This document shows, piece after piece, positions 23,068-36,060 of a stretch of DNA of 64,000 nt; positions within the stretch are counted from its first letter, which is position 1; the number at the start of each line of letters is the position of its first letter. Origin of the DNA: Acanthaster planci. Its lineage: Eukaryota; Echinodermata; Asteroidea; Valvatida; Acanthasteridae. The stretch covers positions 962,548-1,026,547 of the forward strand of contig NW_019091539.1 of NCBI RefSeq assembly GCF_001949145.1, written 5' to 3'. The position numbers and the translations under genes were made by a program. Below the pieces are notes generated by a model that saw only the letters and a list, made by a program, of their open reading frames with translations, had not been told where the DNA came from and searched no databases.

Positions 23068-26000
23068 TTAAATGCAGTGGGGTCCCCAGATGATCCGACC
23101 GCTGGGGTAGTGGGCCTTGAGTGCCCGGTACAATTCATCTGAGTGTTCCTGGTCCCGCGTCTCCACCACACACTTAACCTGTTCAAATAAATAAAGTTGG
23201 ATGCTCAAGGTTTCAATGGAGTCTGCGCACAACTGTACAGGGGCACAATCTATGCCAGTGGGTGATCCGAGGGCAACGGAACCAGCCACTGAGAACAATT
23301 ATTGGTAAAGATACTCACTATCAAAGATCGTATAGTGCCAAAGGCACAAGATGGATAACTCTGCTCGAAGGGTGTAATTACCATGGGCGCCATTTGAGCA
23401 AGCGATACGCCTACGCAGTTTACGGTAATGCATAGGCGCAGGCTAACTAGGTGCACGTGCCTGCCGCGGCGCCTGCACCTTTGCATTAATGTGCATTACG
23501 CAGGCGTATCACTTGCTCAAATGGCGCCTGAGCAATTACAACGTTTTACGTGTAATCACTGTGAAGTTCGCCATCTTGCGCCGCTTTGCGGCGCTATACG
23601 ATCTTTGCTCACTCTCCTCTGAACATTCAACACAAAGCAAAAAACCTGAACTGTATAAGTTGTCAGGGGATATCTGAGTAACAATGTGACTTGACCAGAA
23701 AAGGCCTTTTTGAAAAATGTAACTACTCTGAAGAACACTGGTTCAGTACTTTCTTCTGTGGAACTACCAGTGGGCAGCATAAGGTTGGAATGTATTCACC
23801 TTTCAAGAAGACACTCACCTGGACATTGAAGATTTCACTCTTCAGAAAAGCCCTCTCATGGAATATATCTTTAATGCTGGAAATAAAAAAATTATCAAGA
23901 TTTAATAAAGGTTATCGACTGTAATCATATGCAAGCCAAAACAGTCAAAAAGAATATGAGAAAATCTAGTTTGAAAACTTGACAAAGGAAACTGAACACT
24001 TGGCACAGAACTTTGAAACCATGAAAACAGTCCTGAAAAATGCCTTCTCAAAGGAAACTAATTCAAAAACTTCACATGCAGCCTTGCAGTGGTGAGCAGG
24101 TACATCTATTCCCTTAAAGGAGGTTGTCAAAAATCCCCTTTTTATCTTTGGCTTGACAGCTCCATTTCCTGCTTTATAATCAAGTGGCCTTGGTAAGGCT
24201 TGCTCTGCTCATGAGCTGTGACTCTCACCAATGTCAGTAAGCCTTGGGACAACTTGATACTCTGCAATTGTGTTTAACTACTGTATTACTATTGCATTGT
24301 GCCACCGTTTTATGACAATTGCTCTGTCGTGGTCTGTCAAGTAAAATGTCGCTGGATTCACCTGTGCAATATTAAATCACAGTTCAAGCAACTTTCCTTC
24401 AATTCCCACAGTCAACGTTTGAAACAAATCATAAAGTGCAAAATAACGCCAAAGAGGGAAATGCAGCCAAAATCTGGAGAAAGGCCAGAAATTTGCTCAA
24501 CCTCACAAACGTGGCCCAGGTTACAGGGCACCCTTTTCTGTTCATGTACGGGGGCCATTACCTGATGCCCATGGAGCTGATGATGGTGGCAAGTTCTGTG
24601 ATGCCTCCCGGCCTGTCACTGACGGTCACCACAAAGCGAGCAAGGCGGCCGTCTGCAGCCAGGCCTCGCTCCAGCACGCGGCCCAGGACCGTGGTGTCTA
24701 TGTTTCCCCCGCACAGCGGAATGGCGACCCTAGGAGTGGTTGGAGGGGACAAGAAATGAAGGCTGTCATCAAGTTGCCATTTCTTCAAAAGGTAGGACCA
24801 GAGTAGCACATCTCATATGCACTGCTGTAGTCAAGGTTATTCAAAAGGATTACGTACAAAACCAGTCACAAGCAACAGGGCGAACAATGAACACAGGAAT
24901 GCTTTTGTTGCTGCCATTTGAATGACTTGTAACTTGAATTTAGACTGGACGCTTATGTGTTGTCCTGCGAGGGTCTTGTGGGGTTTCAACACCATTCACA
25001 TGGCATTCTTTGTGGACCCTCCTTGCAGGTAACACAACAGAAAAGTGAACCACAAATGCCCATGGCATCTAATTAAGAATCAACCAATGTCAAACACAGT
25101 AATCATAGGACACATCTTTTGTGCTGAAGCACAAATCACTATGCAAGGAACATAAGCAATGCTGCCAACGTGCACAATGACAGCCAGAAATCACTACAGG
25201 CCAGAATGTTACTTCTCTTTCAAATACATAAAGAAACAAATCCAGTTTGCCGAGTAAGTTTTACTACGACACATTGGAGGAAGACCTGTTTGGGCCAAGT
25301 TTAGTCAGCGGCCATTTGTCAGCCGCTGACATACATGGTCATCCATTGGAACACTTCCGTGTTTTTCCAACAGCTGACATAACACCCTCAGGGGTGTTAA
25401 AATATCATATCCCACATAACAGCAGTCAAGAATTATTGAATGCTGCTCTATGGTGGGCTCGTGTCTGGGTGGTGTACTCACTTCTTGCCCTTGAGTTCTG
25501 GCAGCTTGTCCCCAAGGATGGCAGCCACACCAGCAGCTCCAGCCCCCTCCACCACAGCCTTCTCCATCTCGATTAGCCTCAAGATGGCCAAAGCAATTAG
25601 GTCCTCACTGTGACCAAGGAAATTTGTTAAAAAATAGATTGGGTAACAAAGGAGGATCCGAGACCAAAATGCCATGGGAAGGAGGGGCAAAACTGGGGGG
25701 TGTGGGCAAAAAATTGGCAAATATGTGATGTAAGCTTTTATGGCCTTTCTGAGGGGTGAGGCTATATTTTGGGGCTTTTTACACATTTTTGGAAGGGAAA
25801 TGAAATAAACTAAAAATTGCATTTCTCTCATTATTTTTCAAATCGAAATAGGGGAGGGAAGCATTGCTCCGTTGGCCCCTCCCCCCACCCCCGATCTGCC
25901 AACGGATGAGTAGATAATATAAGATCAACTTGCCCTTTACAGCATGGCTCAGTGATAACCCTGATTTTAGAAAAATGAAAGATCAATTATTGATAAGGCT

Positions 26001-29000
26001 GAGTTTTCACTTATTTTGATGAGGGCTTTTGGCATAAACAACCTTGAGAATCAAACTTAAATGCTTTAAATGAATACACCAGCCAAAGAGGTGTGCTGTA
26101 ACATCACCCTGCCCAACAAAGCAAACATGTTGAACTGCTTTGTCTGATTTTAAGAACAAGAAAGATTTGTAAAAACTAAGACCCATTCCAACTTGACTTG
26201 AAGGCTTTTTGATTTGAAAGCATCAGAAATGGAACTAAATACTTGCCCTGTCCTGTTGTAAACATTCGGCGTCAACAATTTGGGGGGGGGGAAGGGGACA
26301 CCTTTTATACTGGAGGTGAACTTGATGTTACTAAACTTTTGTTCATTGAAATTAACCAGAAGTTCCCTCTGACTCAACCTGAATTTCCCTTCACTAGCCA
26401 GGCAGTAAAATAACCATCTGAAACCACTCAAACAGGCAGTCAGTGGTGGCACATGGATCAACAGTTACATGTATGCCACCATACTTGGAAAAGAAGCGTA
26501 TCCCCAGGCAATGAAAGGGTTGACAATTTACTATAAATGGTCATGAAGTCACACAGGAATTTGAAGTTACATGTACATGTACAACTTATCACTATCACAA
26601 GTTGGTGTTGTTTGAAGGGGCGGGAGGACAAATTAAAACTCACCTGACAACCACCATCTTATCTACATAGTTCCTGGCCGTGACAAATGCATTCACACCG
26701 ACTGTTGGCACAGCAAGACCTGAATGCCAACAAAAGATGCAACCCATAACACATACATACATTGTACACTTTAAGGCTGCCCAAGTCACTGGAAACACTG
26801 CTACCATGAGAACACGTTCACATCGTCCAGACCATTCTGTAAACCACAGCGCATGTATAGGACATCTTCTTAGGCAGAGCCTTCTCAGGGAATGATGCAT
26901 GTTTGTGATGAACCCCGGCAACACTAACTGATCTAATAAATCACTTTGCAGGTTGTCTCACCATATGACACACCATGTGTTGATGTTGCATCACAAACCG
27001 ACCTATCACTTTATACAAAGTCTATCCACTATTACTCTCACTCTAGTATGACCAACATCAACAACACACCTGTAGACATGACCATGCCACATACCCAGTG
27101 ATTAAAACTAATCACCATCAAATGCACATAATGATGTCAATGGTGAAGTTGAATGTGGACCCATGTGCAAATCAGGCATGCTGACAATGGTATCCACTAT
27201 TGGTAAATCATTCTGGACATCAATCAAGCCGACTGATGTAAAATCACATTATTGTTGGGTTACTTGACAACACTGAACTCATTTCAATCCATTAACTTAT
27301 TATATGGGAGGAGCCAGCCCCCCCCCTCCAAAAATGTAACCTTGGACTTACCGTCAGCCAATGAGGGACCGGACCTAGTCCATATGGGATGACCAGCATC
27401 CAACGCGGCTGAAAAACTCGGACACTGTTCTGCTTCAACTCCCTAGAAAACAACAGAAATAAATGTCCCATTTAACAAAACATTGCAGCCTTTAAAATCA
27501 TCTGTTATACTTCTCTTAAAGTAGCACCTGCATTGTGCATACCGGTACATATAAAAGCAATGCTCTTTTAGTTTGCAACATGAGCCAATTTCAAATTTGT
27601 GCATTCACTGTCACTGATGGGAAAAACATGAGGTATCATCCTATCAAAATTACACAAAAAAAGAAAAACAAAAACACAAAGAAAAATCCAATTCTGGCTC
27701 ACCTACCAAACTAGTATAAAATCTGTTCTTAGTAGTGCCTCATAAAATTTATCCTTACCCCTCTTTAAGATAATGACATCACTTCTTTTGTGTACTTACA
27801 ATGATGGTGGTCCTTGGGGATAGACTTTTCACAGCAAGTGCTATCCCAGCAATGAGACCGGCCCCTCCCACTGGAACAATAACGGCATCCAGGTCAGGGA
27901 CCTGTTCGACAATCTCTAATCCAGCGGTGCCTTGTCCCGCGATGATATGTGGATTGTCGTACCTGCATTCCAAAAATAAAATGTTAATATGAACAGATCA
28001 ACATCTGTCAATGTTACTTGTAGGTGAATTTCTGTGTGTTCAATGAACCGGTAACCCTTATCACATACAATGGAACATCACATCAGTTGTGACCCAAATT
28101 AACAAAGTCACATCGAAGTGGACAGTGTCACTTTTGATTTGAGGCCTTTAACATGTACATAAAAGAATCTTGCACAACACAAATGTAAATCAACAGGAAC
28201 CCTTGACATTTCTTGAGCAAATACCCGTCCATTCTCAGGGCGTCGAACTACCGGTAATGATACATCAAAAAACCCGAGTTTACTTTTTCTAACGAAAAAT
28301 TACACAGAAAACTGGCCTCATGTGCCCAACCCTCTAGTTTGATGTCTGTACATAGAAGAATGGATTGTTGCGGGTTGGTCACAAAAGAGAAACCTACCCA
28401 TTGATGTACGTCATGCCTTTCCTCTTGCTGAGTCGTAAGGCGTATGTCTTGGACTGCAAAACACAAATATCAAATGATGGAGGTAAAAGCAAAGGACTCC
28501 AAATCCAAAGGGAGACATCAGAATTCAAACAGCGATCAAAGTCAATGATGACTTGATGTGGCTGATGTTTGAAGTATCCACATCGAGGGTTGGAATATGC
28601 ACTTGGTTGGTAGGCAGTGATTCAGGATAGTTGGGAAAGAAAACATTGGCGAAAGCAAATCAAATGGGGAGCAAGTACATGTACATGTATGATATGACAA
28701 AAATCGAGAGAAATTACATTATAACATATGTGACTGACTCTAGAAAAATGGGTACTACCCGGTAAGTCACAAGATTCAGGTTAGGAGTTTTTGGTATGGC
28801 TGGATTCTGTACATCAAAAGCTACAATTTGATATATGAATGACCCCTGTAGTGTGCTGCATTCCGAGAGATACACAAATTTGTATATCCACATTTTTGGA
28901 TTAAATAAGAGCACTTTTCGAGAAAAAGCTCATAAATTTTAGCACTTAGAAGCACGATGCTATATAGGATTTCTTACTGACTGATCAATTTTTCATCTTT

Positions 29001-32000
29001 ATTCATCAGTACCTATGTTTTTAGTCACAAATTCTGAAAATAAAAATATTGTAGACACTATTAAAGGAAAAAATACAAAATCATTTTGAAGAAATTTTTC
29101 CCTCTCCAACCAGAACAGGCCATTTCATGTTTTGGCATTGCGAGACTTAATACCTTCTTTTGCAGAGCGGGTCACATATTTCTAAATCAAAGCAGTTTTA
29201 AAAAGGCATTTGCCAAACTGTTGGTGCAAATCCAGGGGAAAGAAGGACACATCACCTCAACCTGTTTTGTCTTGATGTATACCAATTGCCACAGCCCTCC
29301 CAACATGGATTTTATGCCACTCACAAAACAATCTTCTTTCCATTTCCAAAAATCACACTGATGCATTAACATCTCGCCTGACGCAAAGTAAAATCTTCAG
29401 AAATAGCTTGCAGTACCCACTGCTTCATCTGACTCAGACTGGCCGGCCAACCCTAGCCAGCTCAATGGTTGGAATGATCAAGACATTTGCACTAGTAAGC
29501 AGGAGGTGGTGGAATTGAGTCTCACATGAGTAAGTTCGTAAATCTTTGCAAGCTATAGGAGAACACTGACCATACAGTGTTATAAACACAAGGCAGACTA
29601 AGGGCAAAACCCCAAACTAAAAACTTTTTTTCCTACATGTATTTTTCCAAGGCAGGATTATTCTCATTTGTGTAGAGTCCCTCCTGAAGCAGTAGGGACA
29701 CCAACACTCCCTCTGTGTAAAGCCACATCCTTTGATAACAATATGAACTTGCTTTCACAATACACACTTGAAGATTATCAACTTCATTTCCTCATGCCGT
29801 GGACCACAACCCAGGTTTGTGATATCCTAAAAACAACAATGAGCATGGCATCTTTTTTTTTTCCATTTGACATACCTGTTTCGCATCAATCTATCCCACA
29901 TACCAAAAAAAAACAACAAGTCATCAACCTTCTTGGAAGGAGTATCCAATGTACATGTACTTCCTTCTTCATATCGATTTGAATTACACTGAGCAAACAA
30001 CAGAATGTGCCCTTGGATAAATTTTGCTGCTTTCAACTCTGCTGTTCTGCATGCCACCAGGGCATTCCTGAAAACACAACCGTGCTGGGTTCTTTGCAAC
30101 AGATCTTTGGAAATTCCGGAACATGCACAGAAACCAGGGTGAACTCTTTGATGTTTTCTTTACAGAAATTTGCCTTTGTCATCTCAAGCAAAACTATCCA
30201 AAGTTTTACCTCTCCATGTTTTTACAGGGATTCTCCAAGTTTTTCCTTTTCTTTGTAATCCAGACTTTACCAATTAACAATTCTTAAAAACTAAAGCTAA
30301 TCTGGCCCCTATTGAAAAGAGGTCAGCAGCGCACTGTGCCAGGTTTGTGAACAAAAGAAAGTTACATAACACCGCACAATCTGGGCTCTTTTTATAAGGC
30401 TGCAGGCCTGGCTGAAATACTCGGGCGTCAATAGATTTGTCTGTCAGAGTAGAATGGCCACCAGACAGTAATTCGTGTGGGTGTAAACGTCCATTAAATG
30501 AAATGATGAATTTTTGAAGAATTTTGAAAACTGAAAATCTTGAAAAAGTCCCGATTATGTGCACTGCATTTTTCAAACCACCAGCTAGCAAGTGGTTAAA
30601 CAACCTAAGGCTAACCACAAAGAGTGTCCTTGGCACATTATATGTATTTGGTACCAGCTTGGGCACCAAACAGAATTTTCTACAACTTTATCTTTACCCA
30701 ACAGTTGCTCATTCTTCTCCCCCCCCCAAAAAAATGAAAGGCCACACCTACCTCACCAAGGTCCTGCCCATGGATGATCACCGTGGCTCCATTCTGTTTG
30801 CACCTGTTGATCTTCATGATTGGAGCAATGATCGGCATGACGACGGTTACTGGGACACCAAGGCTTTGGCCGTGATAGGACAGAGCCAGGGCGTGGTTCC
30901 CTGCCGATGCTGCGATCACGCCCTTCAGTCTTTGCTCCTATAAAGTAACAATTTATCAAAATCTAATGAGAGGTGTGTGCAAGCCTTGTGGTACAAGTTT
31001 GAAACATTCCTTAAAAAATGTATTAAATGATGTAAATTACACCATAGGGTAATTTGTGACACAATGTGTGGACCTGCAAAAGGCATTACAATTTTTGTGA
31101 ATATTGCAGAACTTATGCCTATCCAATAAAATGTGTGGACTGGCAAAGTGCATTACAATTTTTGTGAATATCGCAGAACTTANNNNNNNNNNNNNNNNNN
31201 NNNNNNNNNNNNNNNNNNNNNNNNNNNNNNNNNNNNNNNNNNNNNNNNNNNNNNNNNNNNNNNNNNNNNNNNNNNNNNNNNNNNNNNNNNNNNNNNNNNN
31301 NNNNNNNNNNNNNNNNNNNNNNNNNNNNNNNNNNNNNNNNNNNNNNNNNNNNNNNNNNNNNNNNNNNNNNNNNNNNNNNNNNNNNNNNNNNNNNNNNNNN
31401 NNNNNNNNNNNNNNNNNNNNNNNNNNNNNNNNNNNNNNNNNNNNNNNNNNNNNNNNNNNNNNNNNNNNNNNNNNNNNNNNNNNNNNNNNNNNNNNNNNNN
31501 NNNNNNNNNNNNNNNTTACAATTTTTGTGAATATTGCAGAACTTATGCCTATCCAATAAAATGTGTGGACCTGCAAGAGCATAACAATTTTTGTGAATAT
31601 TGCAGAACTTATGCCTATCCAATAAAATGCACCGTATGATGTTACGCAACTGCATAAAGTTTCGTGACTCTAGCTGCTGGTTTTCTTTTCCAAATAGTCC
31701 AACCCTCCGGGAAGATCAGTTCCTGACTTCCAACACCTACCGGTAAATGTAACTAAATGCACTGTGTAACTTGTGGTAACTGAAAGAAGTTCATTATTTT
31801 CAACAAGTTTGTGCACCAACATGTCCAATATGTTGCACTGTTTTGTAAAGGTTTTGCTTTTCAAAATCTCGGTGTTGTTTCTTTTTCAGGCTTTATTTCT
31901 CTTTCACTGACACTTCATTAAGGTCAACAGTGTCCAAATTAAATGAAAATGTTGCCATCTCTGAGCCAAAAATAAAAAGGTTTCTACTTTAATAAAATAC

Positions 32001-34674
32001 TTGAAGTCATGGCATTCTCACACACATGTACTTTTAGCACTGTACTTGTACATGTAGTTATATGTACAAGTGCAACATTATCTTGAATTGCCAAAATTGG
32101 TAAGAGTTTCACATTTTCTAGAAACTTCCTCGCTCGAATTACTTCTCAATCATTCAGTTGTGTAAAAGGGAGACTTCCCAAGGCTGCAAAGGTGATGTTG
32201 GACTAACACACACATTGTGAACAGGTAAAAAAAAACTAATAGAAGCAAAAGGAACAGATTGCCAAAGGCATGCCAACAAAATCACACAAAGCCAATGAAG
32301 GAGACATAGATTCTGAAACCCTCAGAGTTCCTAAGGTTTTCATTGAAACAATTGCACATTTGTTTAGACTGTAACAGGTGTGTAGATTTTGGGGTCAGAG
32401 GAAAGTTACAAACAACATTTAGAAAACCTACCTCTGACAGTGTCAGGAGAGTGTTGCGAGCTCCACGCTCTTTGAAGCTGCAACATGATATAAAGGCAAA
32501 TTTGAGTTTTTAACTGTTGAATAATTACTGACTTCATCAGAAAAATGTGACATTTCATGAACTACGCATCAATGTTTAGATGAGCCTAGTTGGTTTTTAT
32601 GAAGGATCAACAATGATTCTGTGTACATGTAAGTTCTACACACAGCTACACAAATTCATTCTGAATGTAAATGAGTGAACTCAATATTTGATAATATTTT
32701 TGGTATCAACAGACAGCTGAAATGCAATAACTTTTGTCTGTTAAACTCATCAAAAGGGGGAGTTGGCAGAGCCAGAATTTCACGTACATGTACCGGGTAC
32801 ATGTATACATGTCCAGGATTGGGTTCCTTTACTAAATAGATAAGAAATTTGAAAAATTATCTTCTTGTAATCTGTTCATCATCTTAAAAGAAGTGAAATC
32901 ATAAATGTAGACAACATGAAGTTATTGTATCCTGACTAAATTCAAGATGTTAACCAGAAAATGACTGATAAAAAGTCTGGCCAGCACAGCATGCAAATTC
33001 CAAACAATTTCAAAATGTAATTCTGTGAGTTCCATTTTACAACACAAGTTACATCTAGATGTTTTCTCTTATCTTAGTTTTTGTTTTGTTACGAAACTAC
33101 AAGTACGTGTACCAGCATATTAAAACTGGCTGCTACAGAATGACTTTGGATTTCTAATGCATACCTGCCAGTGGGAAGAAGGAACTCTTTCTTGAAGAAG
33201 AGCTCCATGCCTACCAGGCTGGAGATCTGGGATTTCTGGAAAAGAAAAAGACCAAAAATTCCGAACCTGTCATGTGGTGTGTGGCTCATGACAGACTCAC
33301 AACGCAGTTCAAGTCACATAATTTCTTGTATCATTGAAAAGTCAAATTACACACACTTGTCCAACAAGGAGAAACCATCAGAAAAAATCACAACACAAGA
33401 AAAAAATATGAGGTAAAATAAATCTTAAAAATAAGAATTTTGCACCTATTTCCCTTCTCTGAAATATTTTAAGGTGATACGAATTGACTACTTCTCTCTT
33501 TGCAAGCCACTACACATGCAAAGTCTCCATGCTTCTACATGTACATGTAGGTCATTCTATAAATTAAAGGTAGCACTTTGCCAAGTATGAAGCTGTGTTC
33601 AAACAGAAGGAACGCTATGCGATTTTTGGTTTATTGCAATTTAAGTTCAAGTTGGTATTTGATATTGCCAGTAGTTCAACAGTTAAGACCTTCTACAGAA
33701 TTTGCTGTATGGAAACTATCTGTAAGTGACAACAATCAAAATTAAGTTCTTTTTGGCATTTAGCTTAACATTCATTCTGTAAACACCACACATCTGGAAT
33801 CCTGCAAATTCAAATCTAGGTATTTCTTCATCACATTTTTTCTTCAATGATAGGCGCATGACTACATGCTTTTTGTCCTAAAAATATTAAAACAACAGAG
33901 AAGATGAAATTTACCATAACTCATTTTGAACCATACATAAATTCATTTACTGTATCACAAAGTAAAAGCCACAGTGTTTCAAATGTAGTATTTGTGTGTT
34001 TATTTTCCACCCAGAAATCATCCCCCCCCCCCTTTCTGGCTTTTCAAATTGGGGCGAGGCTTGTGACATAGACCGAGGCACCAAGATTCATGACAGTCTT
34101 GATAGTCTGGACCCGTAAATGATATCTTGGCACAAGACGAACCTCCTAGCGTAAGTACGGCTTCACGACCACACCCCGCATCGCAACGTACTGTGCCATA
34201 ACTAGACCGGTTGCAAGTCCCTCCATGCAGTATGGTCCATTTGGACTACGGAAAAAAATTAGTGTGTAGCTTTTTTTCAAAAAAACAGCAACCATGTTTG
34301 ATAGATTCATGATGAAAAAAATAACTCTGTGACCTTTCAGTTTACAAAATAACACCTTCAGAAATGTACCATTGTGGGTCTTTCCTATTTGACCCCTCCA
34401 AGAAAAGAAAGACCCTACATGTGGCAGCTGTAACAGGCCCAGTTACCTGGCAAGGTGTCCGGTGGATTCCGCTCTTTATCTTGTAGGCAGCAGCGCTCAC
34501 ATCTTGAAACTTCACAACGATGGGGTTGTCTGGGTCGCAAGTTTCATCCTTCAAGTCTTCTTCTCCCTCCAGGTCATTCATGTCTGAGTTTTCGGCATCC
34601 AGCTCCATTTTGATCTGGCCAGCGACGTCTACAGAGTCACCGGGAGACTGAGGAATGAGGTCCTGTATTGGCAT
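23068..34674 (-). CDS. L-threonine ammonia-lyase (threonine dehydratase) with ACT domain
   Basis: Fold-type II PLP enzyme expected to deaminate L-threonine (and L-serine) to 2-oxobutanoate (pyruvate) and ammonia. Twelve exons: 34674-34447, 33235-33165, 32477-32432, 30937-30752, 28453-28398, 27962-27800, 27442-27352, 26719-26644, 25607-25482, 24729-24562, 23876-23819, 23178-23068. All junctions are GT..AG and in phase, giving 459 residues and a TAA stop. SFKERGARN holds the predicted Schiff-base lysine (residue 102), SAGNHA lies at 126-131, and the phosphate-binding loop is VGGAGLIAG (228-231), where most relatives have GGGG. An ACT-like domain starts near residue 379 ([18 protein letters not shown]). 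Residues 1-50 form an acidic extension. The ATG at 34674 is the first after an in-frame TGA. Substrate choice and allosteric ligand are inferred from the family only. Confidence 0.94.
23314..23615. mobile_element. Palindromic foldback element in the last threonine ammonia-lyase intron
   Basis: Outer arms: CAAAGATCGTATAG on the left against CTATACGATCTTTG on the right. Next come CACAAGATGG and CCATCTTG, then GGCGCCATTTGAGCAAGCGA on the left against TCACTTGCTCAAATGGCGCC on the right. Nearly the whole ~300-bp unit folds on itself. It is GC-rich compared with the surrounding intron and has no open frame. Confidence 0.8.
24861..24980 (+). repeat. Dispersed repeat, copy 2
   Basis: Similar to 400-515 in the same orientation, sharing AACAATGA, AGGAATGCTTTT and ACTTGAATTTAGACTGGA. 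It lies in the intron upstream (in gene direction) of the 24729-24562 exon. Confidence 0.6.
25655..25900 (+). repeat. Dispersed repeat, GGCGGATTCCG-type, copy 2
   Basis: Partner of 21655-21890; see the shared words there. This copy lies in the intron upstream (in gene direction) of the 25607-25482 exon and ends in a C-rich tail (CCCCTCCCCCCACCCCCG). Confidence 0.6.
29390..29616 (+). mobile_element. Diverged copy of a tRNA-like SINE
   Basis: Older copy of the element at 63470-63705. Shared words are GCAGTACCC, CTGC, GCACTAGTAAGC, GGAGGT, GAGTC, GCAAGC and ACAGTGTTATAA. The A-box-like TCAATGGTTGGAATGATCAA and B-box-like GGAATTGAGTCTC are decayed. It lies in the intron between the 30752 and 28453 exon ends of the threonine ammonia-lyase gene. 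Confidence 0.65.
30300..30545 (-). repeat. Dispersed repeat family X, copy 1 (inverted)
   Basis: On the minus strand this reads TTTTCAAAATTCTTCAAAAA, CATTTAATGGACGTTTACAC, ACTGTCTGGTGGCCA, CTGACAG, AGCCAGGCCTGCAGCC and AAAGAGCCCAGATTGTG. It matches 35825-36060 (plus) over its whole length and 59640-59800 in part. The 131-codon open frame over this region is therefore repeat sequence. Confidence 0.7.
31066..31628 (+). repeat. 67-bp minisatellite interrupted by an assembly gap
   Basis: The unit GTGTGGACCTGCAAAAGGCA, then TTACAATTTTTGTGAATATT, then GCAGAACTTATGCCTATCCA, then ATAAAAT, begins at 31066 and again at 31133 with few changes. After the N run (31183-31515) two more copies follow. The 333-base gap is close to five periods, so the assembly probably failed inside the array. 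It lies in the intron before the SAGNHA exon of the threonine ammonia-lyase gene. Confidence 0.9.
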
Positions 34675-35824
34675 CTTATGAAGGATGGTGTCAGCCAATC
34701 AGGAGGGACCACAGAACCCAGCGAGAACAAAGCGAGCTGCCGGTGACCTGTCAGAACATGTCAACACCAAGTAAGGAAAACCCCTTCATGGGAACAATAC
34801 GATTGTTGACTACATGACCAAGCAACCAATGCCTGATGTTATGCCATGTTACGCTCAAGGTTTTATAGAAACATCTCTCCTTAGAGATGCCCCTCCCCTA
34901 TTTACACTATCACTTACATGTAGGAAACTGTTCTCTGAATTTCGAATGAGCGAGCATTTGGGGGAATTTTCAAGCTTTAAAAATAAACCTTGGAAATTCC
35001 GAAGAATTCCCTCAACAAAGTAATGTGTGCTCACACACCTTTACTGCGTTATTTAGAAAATATCACTGTTTGGTTTATGAAAATCCCAAGAATTACTTTA
35101 AACATGTTAGAAGCACTGAGTGCCCAGTAATATTCAGAACTGGTAGGAAAAAAATTTCAACCTTAACTGGTTTAGTCTGAAACACACAATTAATTGATTC
35201 ACTACCATTTGAATCATTACCAATAATTTTTCCAAATCTAAGAATAATATTTTAAGCTTACCTAAACTCGATTTGGCATTGCATAATACTCTTTGGAATT
35301 ATTTCCTTGAGAAGGTTTTGTGGAATACTTGACAATACTTTAATTTGTGTCTCATGGCACAATACTAAAAAGTGAAAATTGCTGCTCAAAAGTCTTCAGT
35401 TCTGATTGGTTAGTTAATTAAGTTTCTTCACCCAATCAATGCATTTAAATTTCCTTGCAGCCTGCAAGTGGGACTGATTGTAGAATTACATGTACAGTAT
35501 GCCAAATTATCTTAGTATATACATGTACATGAAGACACAGAAGCTTCCGACTGCAGGGATTTCGGTCAAGATAGTTTCATCATACTTAGACCCCAGGTGG
35601 AGTAATACTGTACATGTACATGTATATTCTGTTCCATGGCCGGGGAGTATTGAACAACTTTAATTATTGAGAAATAGAAATAGAAGGTAAAAGTGGGAAG
35701 AAAATAATCAACCAAGTACTAGTACACTAGTGTTTTCAACTTTTTTTGTGAGCAAAAAGCATTCTTAGAACATGATACTAACATTAACCACTACTTGCCA
35801 GGTGGATTTTTCTTGAGCGGGATG

Positions 35825-36060
35825 AGATGACGGGACCTTTTCGAGATTTTCTGTTTTCAAAATTCTTCAAAACTTCATGTGTTCATTTACTCGAAGTTTA
35901 CACCCATATGAACAACTGTCTGGTGGCTACTATAATCTGACAGGCGACCTTCAATGACCCCCATGTTTTCAGCCCAGGCCTACATGTAGCTGCAGCCCTG
36001 TAAAAGAGAGCCCAGAATTGTGAGGTGTTGTATAATTTCCTTTGTTCCGGTGAATGCCAG
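35825..36060 (+). repeat. Dispersed repeat family X, copy 2
   Basis: Carries TGTTTTCAAAATTCTTCAAA, AGTTTACACCCATATGAACA, ACTGTCTGGTGGCTA, CTGACAGG, CAGCCCAGGCCTACATG and AGAGAGCCCAGAATTGTG. It is the counterpart of the reverse complement of 30300-30545. Confidence 0.7.

Noticed and set aside
30274-30669. 131-codon minus-strand frame
   Set aside because: Most of it is dispersed repeat family X, which recurs at 35.8 kb without an open frame.
34146-34355. Possible extra exon of the threonine ammonia-lyase ([19 protein letters not shown])
   Set aside because: An acceptor-like TTTCCGTAG precedes it, but exon 1 already joins in phase to the exon at 33235 with the expected family sequence, and the segment has no counterpart in the enzyme family.
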